Below, piece by piece: positions 11,547 to 64,000 of a DNA stretch of 64,000 nt. The notes beneath the pieces are model-generated. The model did not search any database and was not told the origin of the DNA. It saw only the letters and a list, made by a program, of their open reading frames with translations. The stretch is from Tretioscincus oriximinensis (taxonomy: Eukaryota > Chordata > Lepidosauria > Squamata > Gymnophthalmidae), in the NCBI GenBank assembly GCA_022410635.1, contig JAJVDF010000437.1, positions 851,636 through 915,635 of the forward strand. Reading direction: 5' to 3'. Positions within the stretch are counted from its first letter, which is position 1, and the number at the start of each line of letters is the position of its first letter. The translations under genes were made by a program, and so were the position numbers.

Positions 11547-13008
11547 GGTTATTAACATTAAGAGCTTATGGAACTAATCTCCTGTCTGTCAGCTATGAAT
11601 ACATGCTAAGATTTGAAACAACAAAAAAAGAGCAGAAATTTTCTTTCTTAAAAATAATAACAGTATAGTCTTACTAGCAAGTTCCATGAACAAATCCAAT
11701 AACTGTTAAAAGATTGTTTCACTTGAAATAGCAATAAAGAACCAGCCCTGTGTCCCCAACCAGTCCTCCTTCACTCATTCCAGATAGCCTGGAACACCCA
11801 CACCATATGCACAAGCCTTCAGTTTATCACAACTAGAACCAGATTTCCGTGTAGTAGCCATACAACTGCATATCTTCCTATTCACGGGTTCTCCCTTTCA
11901 CACACCTCTCAACAAAGCACAATGCTCAACCCCTTTTAGCAAGGACACTGCTCAAGAAAACCCATTCCTTTTATACTTGGCACTTCTGACAGAAATTGGG
12001 CAAGCATGCCATTTAAAGGGACCACACTCTATTATGACTGAATTCATTTCACATAGGTGTTGAAAATTTTACAAGAACTGCATTGGATCTGTGTCTCTAA
12101 TGTCCTCAGGACAGACATACAAGTGACAGTTGATCTTTGGAAGCAGAAAGAATAATGAGTCTAATTGAAATACAATCAGAAGCAATACAATAGCAGAAGT
12201 AAGCCAAGCACTGGGAGACAAGTTTGGAGGGACAGATTCAACAAGTCTTCCACACATACTCAGTTTTTACATCTGAAGGGCAGTTTGAAATTTGAGCAAA
12301 TATGAGAAGCCAAGTTGGTAGAAGTTCCAACACTACAGCAACTTTTGAAAAAGAACAAGAGTTACTTAAGCCACCTCAGTCAACAATGCCAGCAAATTCA
12401 GGGAAGAGAGCTTAGAATATTAGGGGGATAATTAGCTAAAGGTGCTTCTTTGGGCTCAGATAAGAAGGATGTAACTATTAGTGAGTTTAAGCATCCAAAT
12501 TCTAGAAATTGTTCCCTTTTAAATGCCATTACAGACACCAAGGTTGTGATGCTCCACACCTCCACAGCAATGAAGAAGTTCAGAAGGTTTGGGAATAGAG
12601 ATGACAAAGATCTCTCTTCAAATATTGGTTTCAGCAGAAAAAACACAGTCCTTACCATATACAAATGCAAAGCAACACAGCAATCCATCACACTTATGTG
12701 TAACATACACCACCATGAAATTAAGCCCTCTAACAATGATTTGCCAGATACCCCAATAAAATGTCCTGTTCAAAATGATTTGTATACACTTTGGGATATT
12801 ACAGGGGACAGATAAAGACAGTCCTTAAACCTGACTTATCCAATGATGCCCATTGTTTTGCAAATATTGTGTCTCACCACATAGTGGCAAACCATTGGTT
12901 ACATGGAATTTCCCTTATGTTGATTTATGATACAACTAGCAAAACAAATGAAGGTATTGAATGGAGCCAGAGGCACACAAAGTCTTGAGACCAGGTTCCA
13001 TAGCATAG
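11547..13008. other. Intergenic, unrecognised overlapping ORFs
   Basis: 12450-12815 (+, 121 codons) and 12398-12736 (-, 112 codons) overlap on opposite strands. Neither resembles a family I know. Given the overlap and AT-rich setting they are more likely chance ORFs or an old DNA-transposon remnant than genes. Confidence 0.35.
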
Positions 13009-13296
13009 TTACCCTGTTTCCCTGAAAATAAGCTGTCCCCTGAAAATAAGACATAGTAGAGGTTTTGCTGAATTGCTAAATATAGGGCGCCCCCGAAAAT
13101 AAGATGTAGCAAAGTTTTCGTTTGTGAAGATCTCCCCCTGGTGACCGGAAACTGCAATACCATCCATTTTTTTGTTCAACAATAAATGTGAATTCTTCTT
13201 CATGGAAAAATAAGATATCCCCTGAAAATAAGATGTACCACATTTTTGGGAGCAAATATTAGCATAAGACAGTGTCATTTTAGGGGAAACATGATA
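13009..13296. mobile_element. MITE with terminal inverted repeats, 'gaaaataag' family
   Basis: The left end taccctgtttccctgaaaat and the right end, inverted as tatcatgtttcccctaaaat, are terminal inverted repeats. The interior has three more cc(c)tgaaaataag(a/c) units (13034, 13093 region, 13216), a 288-nt non-coding element. Similar 'cccgaaaataagac' elements are widespread in amniotes; the superfamily is not assigned here. Confidence 0.65.
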
Positions 13297-14067
13297 TTTC
13301 TCCACCACCCATTTCTATGTTGAAGAACTGCCAAGGTTCAGAAATAGATGCAGACTGTTTAGGAGCAATTAGTTAGTCTTTATTCTTTATTAGTTTCTTT
13401 TATATCATTGTTTTTTTTTCTGCTAAGCTGCATGCATCATATTATGTGGTAACATACTGCTAACAACACAGATGTAGAGAACGATACAGGGACTATTTTG
13501 GCTATGAGTAAAGACTGTGCTTTGATATACCAGCTGGTGCCTCTTTGCAAAGAGAACATCTTGACCTCTACATCCGAAGGTTCTTTGATTGCAAAAAAAA
13601 TGTATGCAACCAAATAGTGAACAAAGTAAAGACTACCATGAGCAAGAGCTAGCTGTATAGCCTACACTATGTTTTTAACTGCACGTGTTCAGTTGGCATG
13701 TCTTAGACACAATTCATAATAAGAAATCCTCTGGAACTTTCTATGTGAGCAGCTGTGAATTTATTATATTTGTTTGAAGAAAGATCTCCTCCAAAACTTA
13801 TATGTGAGCAACTGTGGAAGTGCCACCTTGCAAACATTATGTTCCAGCAATGGGCTTGAAGCTCTCCTTGGCTGCATCAGATGTCATTAGTGGACTCCAT
13901 TATCCTTGGCTATTCCAGAATAAAGATGAAATAAATGATATCTGGATGCAATTATTGCCGAGCTTCTTCTTGTAGTTTATGATCTTTCCTACAACTGTTG
14001 GGCCTAGAATAATTCTTGGAAAGAGCAACGAATTGTTATTTGCTTTCTATTTTTGTATTCTTTCGCT
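13297..14067. other. Intergenic, no gene recognised
   Basis: AT-rich. Two diverged direct repeats of 'tatgtgagcaRctgtg' lie at about 13743 and 13801, with similar flanks (aagatctcctccaaaact). Otherwise nothing assignable. Confidence 0.4.
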
Positions 14068-14215
14068 CTGTCCCTTTGAGCCTTATTCTGGACTTCAACT
14101 TGGAATAGGAGTCTACCATCTACATGCTAGTGTAGACTCCGGCAGGCAACTGGCACATGGATGGCCAAGCTTTGTACCAAATAACCCAGAATAAGGTTCA
14201 GTGGGGACAAGGCCT
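14068..14215. mobile_element. Palindromic MITE, 'gagccttattctgg' family, copy 1
   Basis: Left end tctgtccctttgagccttat; right end, inverted, repeats gagccttattctgg-type sequence followed by ccccactgaacc. The centre carries ccatctacatgctagtgtag against an inverted partner. Same family as 22548-22728 and the half-copy near 33320. Confidence 0.65.
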
Positions 14216-15214
14216 TCATGTCCAAGAGGACTTTTTCACTTGGATGCAAAGTAACTTTATCATTGTAAGGTGGGTTTTACTACAACTGCTATACTTGATT
14301 TAGTGAAAGGAGGGACGTCAATAATATCAATTGTTTTTTTTAAGCACAATTTCTTAGGCTGCTCCTTAAGTCTTATTAAATAATTCCTACCTGTGTAAGA
14401 CAGAGAGGGGACCCCATATGCTGTTTTCTATGTCCTAAAATCTGTAAAGGGGAGAAATGGAAGATGATCAACAGAGGCAAAATCCTTCCTTAAGGGTCTT
14501 TCTTCTAAGACTTTGGCTATATAAGCTGTGTACTCAAGTTTGCTATTTAAATAAATGAGCCAGACCAAAAGCCTCAAAATAAATAAAATCTTATTGTACA
14601 GAGGAGGTTTTCATGCTGGCTCAAGCTGTGTTTTTCAGTAACCATGGAACAGTCACAGTCACCCCAGTGTCAGGGTAGCCAATCAGCTGCCTTTGCATCA
14701 CATCACCTCAGTCCAGGCNGGAACTGCTGTGCTTTTGATGTTGTGCAGTGCTCAGGCAGAGCTTAATTGGCAGGGGTTGGCTTTCATTTCCTTTGCTGCT
14801 TCAGGACCACAAGCATATGTTCTGCTGAGAGTAGAAGACCTTTTTGTATCCTAGGAAGAAAGAACAGATCCCTAAGGATGGCTCATATGAGAAACCTCTA
14901 GACATCTGCAGCTGTAGATGTTTCTTCTGCAGATGTGCCACTATTTATGGCACTGTCCATATGTTAAAAACTCAGGATTTTCAAACCACTGCTTGCCTCA
15001 ACCTTCTCTTACCATTATGTAAATCATTTTCAAATGTGCAGTGGAAAGGTATAAGGACCGGAATAAAAAGGAATGGATGGGAAAATGTTAACATTTTGGT
15101 GTGATCAGTCTACCTGGTAGTCTGAAACCCTTTCCAATAGGCCTCATCACCCAAATTAAACTCNATTTGTTTACAAGGTGAACATAGTCCATTGGTGAAA
15201 ATCAGTAACAGTCA
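14216..15214. other. Intergenic, no gene recognised
   Basis: No coding region, RNA gene or identifiable repeat seen. Confidence 0.4.
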
Positions 15215-15605
15215 AGTGGCAAAAACAAATTGCAATGACAAATATGATCACTCGCATGTCTTGCGCAAAAGCTCTGTAGCTTAAAAGTTCAAACCCCAAA
15301 CAAACTTGCTCTGGACCATGTAATTTAAAGCAGTTATGTACACCCTGCACCCACAGGCAGTCTGGGACATTTAAAGCCCTAAGAGGGGTCTTCTTCATGG
15401 CAGACACCAGACTATGGAATAGGCTCCTTTTTGAGGTACATCAATCACTTTATCTGTATATATTTAGAAAACTCCTGAAGTTGCATCTCTTTAATCTGGC
15501 CTTTGGCTGATAAAGGGGAAAAACCCCATCTGTTCCTTCACTACTTTCAGGCACTGTGAATTTACTATTGTTAACTGTCCTGATACCTTTAGGTATCAAC
15601 TCTGT
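15215..15605 (+). mobile_element. L2-like LINE 3' fragment, copy 1
   Basis: Translates around 15390-15510 to ADTRLWNRLLF...SLYLYIFRKLLKLHLFNLAFG, the typical last segment of L2/Rex-type reverse transcriptases (family form: (R)LWNSLP...SL..FR..LK.HLF). It ends gttaactgtcctgatacctt. Same family as 49455 and 52290. Confidence 0.65.
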
Positions 15606-18239
15606 CAATATGAAGCCAAAGAATGCCATTCCCAGACAGGCTGTTCTACTGATACAGATCTTGCAGTTTCTGAGTGAGACAACTGTCCATCTATACCAAT
15701 ACTATTTATTCTGACAAGGTCTCAAGACCTCATCCAGTACCCTTTTGCATTATTTCCCCCAACACAAATAAAATATGCCGAATATTGCACATAAACTAAA
15801 GGTACACTGTTTGTGAACTAGTGTTTTTTCTCAGCTTTTTCCAATAACAACTAGCAGCTAGTCCCAAATTATGAATATGAACAGCAGATACAAAAAATGT
15901 TTTATGCAACTGAGGACATGCAAAAATATATGTAAAATTATTCTAACTACTGGAATGAAAACAGCTGCTTTATCATTAGGCCTGTAACCTGGCTTGAAGC
16001 AAACAGTACTTAGGTAAATGTCCATTAGCTTCACAATATTTCTCTACTAGATCAATATTTATAAAAAAGAACTGCTTTAGGGTTATTTCTAACACGTATC
16101 CCTCCCCTTCTATATGTAGAAAAGACCATGTGGCTTGGAATGTCTGTATGTATATTTCAGTTTACAGTATCTGCTTTCTTTGTTGGGGCAGTGATGATGC
16201 TATACATATGTATAGAAAATGGTATGCACATACAAAGTCTTGATATTCACGTAATTCAAATAATATAAAAGTTAACTGAACACTGAATTCTGACTTTTGG
16301 TGTAAACAGACAATTATTACTAGTCACATTGAGATTTCTGGGTATGAAAAATAANTCCAAAGCAAAAGTTTGTTTATAATATCTTTTAATACTTTTCACT
16401 TTTAAATACTGGTTTTTAACTCTGTGATTGTAACATGGAAGAGCCAACTCCATTTGTTTTTAAAAGTTAACAGAATCATAAAGCTATTATAGAACAGTCA
16501 CACTCTACACACTCAAGATACTCTAAAATTGATTCATGTTTTGAGTATGTAGATGAACAGTGGCAACTCAAATACACTTCATATACAACAGTTGACAAAA
16601 AAGTTTGGTGAAAATTTGACTCAACAATTTGATTAAGGAGAACCAGTACAACTTCTTGTGAACCAATCAGCCCAGTAAGAAAGCAGTTAATTTCTTTTGA
16701 AGTGAAATAGAAATTCCCCAAACCCACTCAAACCAAGACATTTATAAGGTTTAATCAGAGCAGAGAAAACTATTTAAAATAATTTAAAATGCAGGTAGAA
16801 ATTAACAGCCCTTGTTTCCTGATCTACTTTCTCCACAAATGAATAAAAAGTCCAGCATGTTACAGGCATCCATTTATGTGGTGGCAGATTCAGGCTTTCA
16901 AGGCAACAGTGGGTGTTGAGGAAACAAAAACTAAGTTTCTGCATCCACAGAGACCAACTTTATCTACTTCAGCTCCAAAAAGAATAAAAGGGAATCAAGC
17001 AAGAGCTTATCAATGCGAAGGGTGACACTGATTGGCAGATTGTGAGCTTGAGGGTTTGACTTGTGGAATGATGCTTTAAAGGGACCAATCAAGAAGAAGG
17101 GAGGATTCTTACCCTAAATGAAGGGAGAAATTGTTTGGCTTGTACTGACTGAGGACATCAGTTTCCCAAGCAAAGCTTTTATGCCATTTTAGTCTTTGCT
17201 GTGTAATCCAAGAAGCTTCCAATGTTCACTTGGGCAAAACTAACTCTAAAGGAGTGAACACCATTTGTCTAAAAGTAAAATGTATTTTTTACAAATAGTA
17301 TCTTTAGTGTAATTTTTATTTACAGAATTGCAAAATACATCACATTTAGTGCAAATGCAACTAATGATATTAAGATTTATACTGCTTTGTAAACTTTCAA
17401 TCTCTTAGTAAAATAAAGCTATCCAAATTAAATTAAATTCATTTGTTTCATGATCATTACCAGGAACGGCAAATTGTTACAAATTTGTATTCAGGGTCTA
17501 AGCATTATTGTGTTGCTGAAGTTCCCATCAGTGGCTATGGAAAATGAACATATTTTTCTTCAGCTGATTGTAAAAAAGTTTAAACATATCTGAGGTATAA
17601 GAAACCATATAAAATGCTTACTGGTGATATAGTAAACAATTCTATTTTCTCATTTTATTTGCCTCACTAGCATTACCACATAGGCACTTTTCTACATTTT
17701 CAAATCATGATCAGAGTTTTCTGTATAAGGCATAGTCTATGCACATTATTTAGAGAAAGGCAAATAAAGGAAACTAAAAAANGTGTAATCTGTGTGCATG
17801 TGTATAAATTTACCCTAATGTGTCTATCTCCACATACTAAAGACATACAGGCTATAACCAACAGAATTTGCTTCCAACCTCTTAAGATTTTCATTAGCTG
17901 CATCTTCAATAAAAAGTACTGTCTTTATTATCAGGCATCAACTACTTTATATGAAATAAGACTTTCTTCTTTCTTTCCAAAAATATATCCAATCTTTACT
18001 CTCTTTATATACACAGGCTGCTCAAACAGCTAAAAAAAACCCATCTCCATTACAAACATAACTACTATGTGAGACATTTCTTCAGATGGCCAACTCATCT
18101 TTCATTCACATTTACTTTTCCTGACCTTGAAGACAGGTGGATCACAGCAACTAAGGGGAACTTTGCATTTAGGCTTCACAGATTACTATATTACACAGTG
18201 CAGCTTGTGGGGAAAATGTTACATGTGTGAAAACATTTA
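15606..18239. other. Intergenic region below CERT1, no gene recognised
   Basis: AT-rich with several AATAAA matches on the CERT1 strand (about 17315, 17650, 17933), so part of 17300-18239 may belong to a longer CERT1 3' UTR. In mammals and birds HMGCR lies downstream, converging on CERT1. I see no HMGCR exon anywhere in 1-18239. Confidence 0.4.
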
Positions 18240-19934
18240 TGAATTTTGTAGCACAGCTTTATTCAACAGAAAAAACAAACATGCAGGACCATAAAATAGC
18301 ATATTTGCTCTTCCGTCAAGACAAGGAATGTTCTCTTTCGTAGTCCAATCTTCTTCAATAAATACAACAGTGTTAACTTCTTGCAGTGTCAGAACATCTG
18401 TTAGCAAGAAATCCGCCCATAATGCACAACCTTGACAAGGCGCAGTTGTAGCTTTTTCTGGCAGTCAAGCCTTCACATACAGTATCGATTAAGAAATTTC
18501 TTGATCATGTTCAGTAACCAAATTCTTGTAGCACATATTACACAACTAAAAAATACAATAGAAATATAAAGATATCTGAAAAAAATAAAGCTTTTCACAC
18601 TTACTCCATCAGAACCTAGAAGGTCTTCATCGGAATAAGACCCTAGAAAAGGCAAAGTCGTAAGTATTTTAACAGCTCTCGCATATTAAGAGACATCTTA
18701 CATAACATGATGATTCATCATAGAAATCAGCAGCAATGAACTATGATTATACAAAGCAAACACTAATCCCCCCTGGAAGGACATACAGTTTACCGAAAAC
18801 TTGAAAAAAGTTACAATCACACAGGTTTTTGTATATAAAGCACATACAGTTTACTGTATATGCGTCTGTCTTTTGTGCTAATTAGAAATACACAAAAACT
18901 GGAAGGGCTGTGTGAGTGTCTTAGAAAGTTCCACAGTAAACAAAATTATCCAAAAGTTAAAGCAATAAACCAAGTTGGTAAACCCAAAGTTGTATTTTTC
19001 TCCTCAAAAGCAAGCAAATAAAGTAGAGCCATATACATGTATTAACACATGTATTTGTTTTAATAATTACACACTGATTCAGCAAAATGAACTAGCAGAA
19101 GACAGTGAGAATTCAACTTCATGGCATTGCAGTATTTCTTCAGTTTACAAAATAATCCAGGACTTGCACCAAAAGACTGTAGATCCTGCGTTCCAGCTTG
19201 GAGTATTCATTTTGGTTCATTTCTCCAATATGGAATGTTCACACAGCCTTGTTCCAATCACTATGGAAAAACAAAGGATTTATTTGATTTACCACCATGG
19301 AAATATAACTGCTAGCGCTTTTAATATCACCAGTGGTGGGAAAATTCAAGTTGCTGTCAAATTGACAGCAGCAGTGGGAGGAGGTAGCTGGGATCGCCTC
19401 CTGCTCCTGGGATAGCCAATTCTTGCGATTGCCTCTGAGTTTGCTAGAACTCAGAAGATCCCCATCCTCAGCCACCTCCCCAGCTGATAATGGGCACCTC
19501 TCTCTCTGATAAGAAACAGGGTAGACAGCCACCCTGTTTACTCCTCTGCCCTGTCCCTCCCTGCTCCAAAACACTACAGGGCTGCAATGGAGCAGCCTGG
19601 TGGATGGGAATTTGCTGTGCTGGAACTGAAGTCAGTGCTGAGTAAACATGAATTTCGTTCTTCAGCATTTACTCAGCACATAGCCACTCTGGTTTCTGTT
19701 CAGAGTAAAGGGGAAAAGAATCAGGCTAGCATTGAGTGACCCTTCCATTTTAACTCCTGTTATTTCCCCTAGTGAGAACAGGGACTAATATTAAAAACAT
19801 TGCTTCACTATAATAAGATTTCAAATAACATTTAACTAAAATTCAACTTCTTTTTCTATAATCTCAACACATGAATTTTCTAAAACTGTAACACAGGACA
19901 ATAAAAGATTCTCNTGAAACATTACCTGTTAGAA
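18240..19934 (-). other. CERT1: CERT1 3' UTR (probable extent)
   Basis: AT-rich, no coding potential and no recognisable transposon, directly after the CERT1 stop. The lower limit is set by the AATAAA at 18258-18263. Other AATAAA matches on this strand (about 19279, 17933, 17650, 17315) mean shorter or longer 3' ends are possible. Extent is inference; position is certain at the 19934 end. Confidence 0.5.
18258..18263 (-). promoter_or_regulatory. Candidate CERT1 poly(A) signal AATAAA
   Basis: On the minus strand it reads ttgAATAAAgctgtgc, with a CA about 15 nt downstream and a T/GT-rich stretch (tgttttcacacatgt) after it, the usual arrangement. Chosen over other AATAAA matches for this context. 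Confidence 0.45.
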
Positions 19935-61548
<41,614 letters not shown>

Positions 61549-61649
61549 TTAAGCATAAAGGAGAGATTTGACATTTTTTGTTTTAATCAAACAATACTAC
61601 TTGGAACCCACAGATTTCTAACACATTTGTTGGTCATGGACTTATAAAA

Positions 61650-62448
61650 TCCACACTTGGCCAGACACTCTCAGATCAATCAGTGTGCAGCAGCAGCAAA
61701 AAAGGCAAATTCCATGTTTGGGATAATTAGGAAAGGAATCGAAAACAAGTCAGCAAATGTTGTTTTGCCTCTTTATAAATCTGTGGTGAGGCCACATTTG
61801 GAATATTGTGTTCANTTCTGGTCACCACANCTCAAGAGGGATATTNTGGAACTNGAGAAGGTGCAGAAAAGGGCAACAAAAATGATCAAGGGTCTGGAGC
61901 ACCTCCCTTACATGTCAAGGTGCAATGTCTGGGCGACTTCAGNCTCAAAAGGCTACATTTGAGAGGTGATCTGATTGAAGTGTACAAAATCATGCATGGG
62001 ATGGACAGGGTGAATAGAGAAAAAATGTTTTCTCTATCACACAACACTAGGACCAGAGGGCACTCCTTAAAACTGATGGGTAGAAAAGTGAGAACAGACA
62101 AAGGAAAGTATTTTTTCACCCAGAGGGTCATCGGCCTGTGGAATTTACTTCCTGAAGAAGTANTGGTAGCTAACAGCTTGGATAGTTTCAAGACAGGACT
62201 AGACAGGTTTATGGACACCAACGGTATAAATGGGTACTAGGATGGATGTCTGGATGTTGCCTCCGGGATGGAGCAACAGGCAGGACTCCTGAAAATACCA
62301 TTTGCAGGGAGTCATGAACAGGTCCATTTTTTGCTTTCCTCTATTCAGACTGCCCAGGTGCATCTGGTGGGCCTCTGTGTGAGACAGAGTGCTGGACTAG
62401 ATGGGCTGTGGCCTGATCCAGTATGGCTCTTCTTATGTTCTTATTCAC
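61650..62448 (+). mobile_element. CR1-type LINE, longest copy in the window
   Basis: RT end from ARHSQINQCAAAAKKANSMF through GIIRKGIENKSANVVLPLYK and SVVRPHLEYCV to NLLPEE and LDRFMDTNGINGY, with one frameshift near 61920. The 3' UTR runs to cttcttatgttcttatt. Six N bases within. Adjoins the PH exon by about 140 nt. Confidence 0.9.
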
Positions 62449-64000
62449 TAACTCTATCTTGTTTTGAATTTCTCTCCTGTAAATTGCTTGAAGCTTTTCT
62501 ATGAAATGTGGTATATAAATTTTTGAAATAAACAAACAAAAATACAAAAAGTGTCAATTTCTTCTCTTAATTCACTACTTCTCAAGAATAGATATTTACA
62601 AGTATTCCAAAGTTCATTACAGTATACTCATCAGTGAGGATTTATTCAACAACAAAATAAAAAAGGCTAAGGCAAAAATGCAACCCAAACCAGCATAAAT
62701 TATGCTAGCATTAGATCACTCTTTTGATGATTTCAGGTTTGTAATAAGTTTTCTACTTCATAAAAATGACAGTATTGTTGCAATTTAGGTATAAATTATT
62801 TTACAAACAATATGTCTATGAAACTCCTCTCATCCAAATTCTAATCAGTGCAATTGACAAATATGTTTGAAAGATCATGTTTCAAATTTTTAAAATCATG
62901 CAAACTTTTTATTAATAAATGTCATGCTTTTGATAAGATAGAAGGAGAAAATCTTTAGTACATGTTGCTTGTTTTGGTAGAATCTAAATAATTCTGCAGT
63001 CTTCCATGAATTCAATTCAGTGTTTCCACTCCTATGAAATGCAAAGTTCAAGAACAGTTTTTGGTAGGCACAATTAGTTATAGAAGCAAGCAAGCATAAT
63101 CAATTCAGCAGATTATTAATGCAGTTTTTAGATAGAGAGGCTCTATACAAATGAAATAACCCGAGGATTGGTCAAATTCTTCATAAATAACTTTATTTCA
63201 CCTTACTTTAAAAGGGTGAGGTAAACTACATGAATAATTTTCTCATGTGATCTTTAACCACAGCAATATCACACCTTCATTTAGTAACTGTCAAATTAAA
63301 GCACTTTCATTAGATTTCTGAACTAGGCAGTATACCTTTGGCTTAGTATTATTTCTATCTCATGCTGTTAGATCTCAGAAGCTAAGCTGAGTAGTACAGT
63401 CCAGATAAAGTATGGTAATTAAAATGAATTCTGGCAGCAAGTAAAGGTTAATGATTCTTGCATGGATCTCTCTGTGATGTGACATAAGGCTGAATCAGAA
63501 TAGGTGGAAACGGTGCTTTTATTCTTCTGTTGAGATTAAATAAGTATTTGTTTACTATACAAACTACAGAATATGGATTATGCAAAAACTACCATTCCAT
63601 ACATAAGCAGCACTGATATTATAAACTATTCTGAAAAGTATTAAGCCAAAAAAATATTTTTTTGCAACATTTAGAATATAAAATGAAATATATATTTATA
63701 TGAATGCTAACCAATGTTTATACTAAAAACATTCCAGAAAATACAGAAAAAATAAATCACAACTAAATTTAATTAAATAATTTAAATAAAATATTTTAAA
63801 ATGCTTATTTATCTCCAAGGACCTGCTTGACAGCCTGGAATGTTACTGACAAAAAGACTGATTGACAAGTTGCCTGGCTATAAAAGCAGGATTTGTCAGT
63901 TTAAATCTTAATCATTGCAGCACACGAGACAGCAACCAATGTTTTTCCATATAGATCAGCAAACAAATTAATCTGAAGCTGCTTGTGAATTATTGTTAAG
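62449..64000. other. Upstream CERT1 intron, nothing assigned
   Basis: No PH-domain first-half exon is found, so the intron continues beyond the window. The last 150 nt contain a TATA-like box on plus. Confidence 0.5.
63879..63886 (+). promoter_or_regulatory. TATA-box-like site
   Basis: TATAAAAG in a slightly GC-richer setting (gttgcctggctataaaagca), with a purine start site possible about 30 nt downstream. It could be a retroelement promoter or chance. Confidence 0.25.

Noticed and set aside
12398..12815. Overlapping 121- and 112-codon ORFs as possible genes
   Set aside because: They lie on opposite strands over the same DNA, match no family I know, and have no splice or promoter context.
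19239..19574. 111-codon minus ORF in the CERT1 3' UTR as a downstream gene
   Set aside because: Lies within the likely UTR on the same strand, has no homology I recognise and no conserved start context.
61886..62221. Minus-strand 111-codon ORF, also at 36873-37184
   Set aside because: Antisense shadow of the CR1 reverse-transcriptase end; it recurs only because the CR1 copies are homologous.

Overview
The window is animal nuclear DNA, most likely from a squamate reptile (lizard or snake). It is AT-rich and dense in transposons. Old and young LINEs (L1, CR1, L2-like, RTE/BovB-like), tRNA-derived SINEs of the Sauria type, Tc1-like DNA transposon remains and solo LTRs all occur together. The Sauria-type SINEs (an 'agcc(a/t)gtttggtgta' head and 'ccaaggtcatccagctgg' body) are the best taxon clue; the species cannot be named. 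About 60 isolated N bases are scattered through the sequence; none falls in a coding exon.

Only one host gene is recognised: CERT1 (COL4A3BP, ceramide transfer protein / Goodpasture antigen-binding protein), on the minus strand. Fifteen coding exons lie between 61512 and 19935, all with GT-AG borders and compatible phases. They encode 547 residues plus the stop codon. If the N-terminal 77 residues (outside the window, beyond 64000) are as in mammals, the protein is 624 residues, the length of the long human isoform. The window holds the second half of the PH domain, the serine-repeat motif, the coiled coil, the FFAT motif, the 26-residue GPBP-specific alternative exon and the complete START domain with its ceramide-contacting residues. 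A 3' UTR follows below 19935, with a good AATAAA at 18258-18263.

Layout: 1-4430 is a decayed L1-type LINE with recognisable endonuclease, reverse transcriptase and C-terminal Cys/His regions. 4431-18239 is intergenic, holding fold-back elements, SINEs, CR1 and L2-like pieces, MITEs and a young 5'-truncated L1 with intact target-site duplications. 18240-41416 is the compact 3' part of CERT1 with repeats in its introns. 41417-61395 is one 20-kb intron splitting the PH domain from the serine-repeat exon. It carries most of the accessory structure: fold-back retroposons, L2-like LINEs, a Tc1-like remnant, two inverted solo LTRs, another 5'-truncated L1 and two CTCF-like motifs. 61513-64000 is further CERT1 intron with a CR1 copy.

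No CRISPR array, tRNA/rRNA gene or complete autonomous element is present. The most unusual structures are short near-perfect fold-back repeats. Two copies of one family, plus a non-palindromic relative, are each flanked by 13-14 bp direct repeats. That suggests retroposon-type (target-primed) insertion rather than cut-and-paste transposition.
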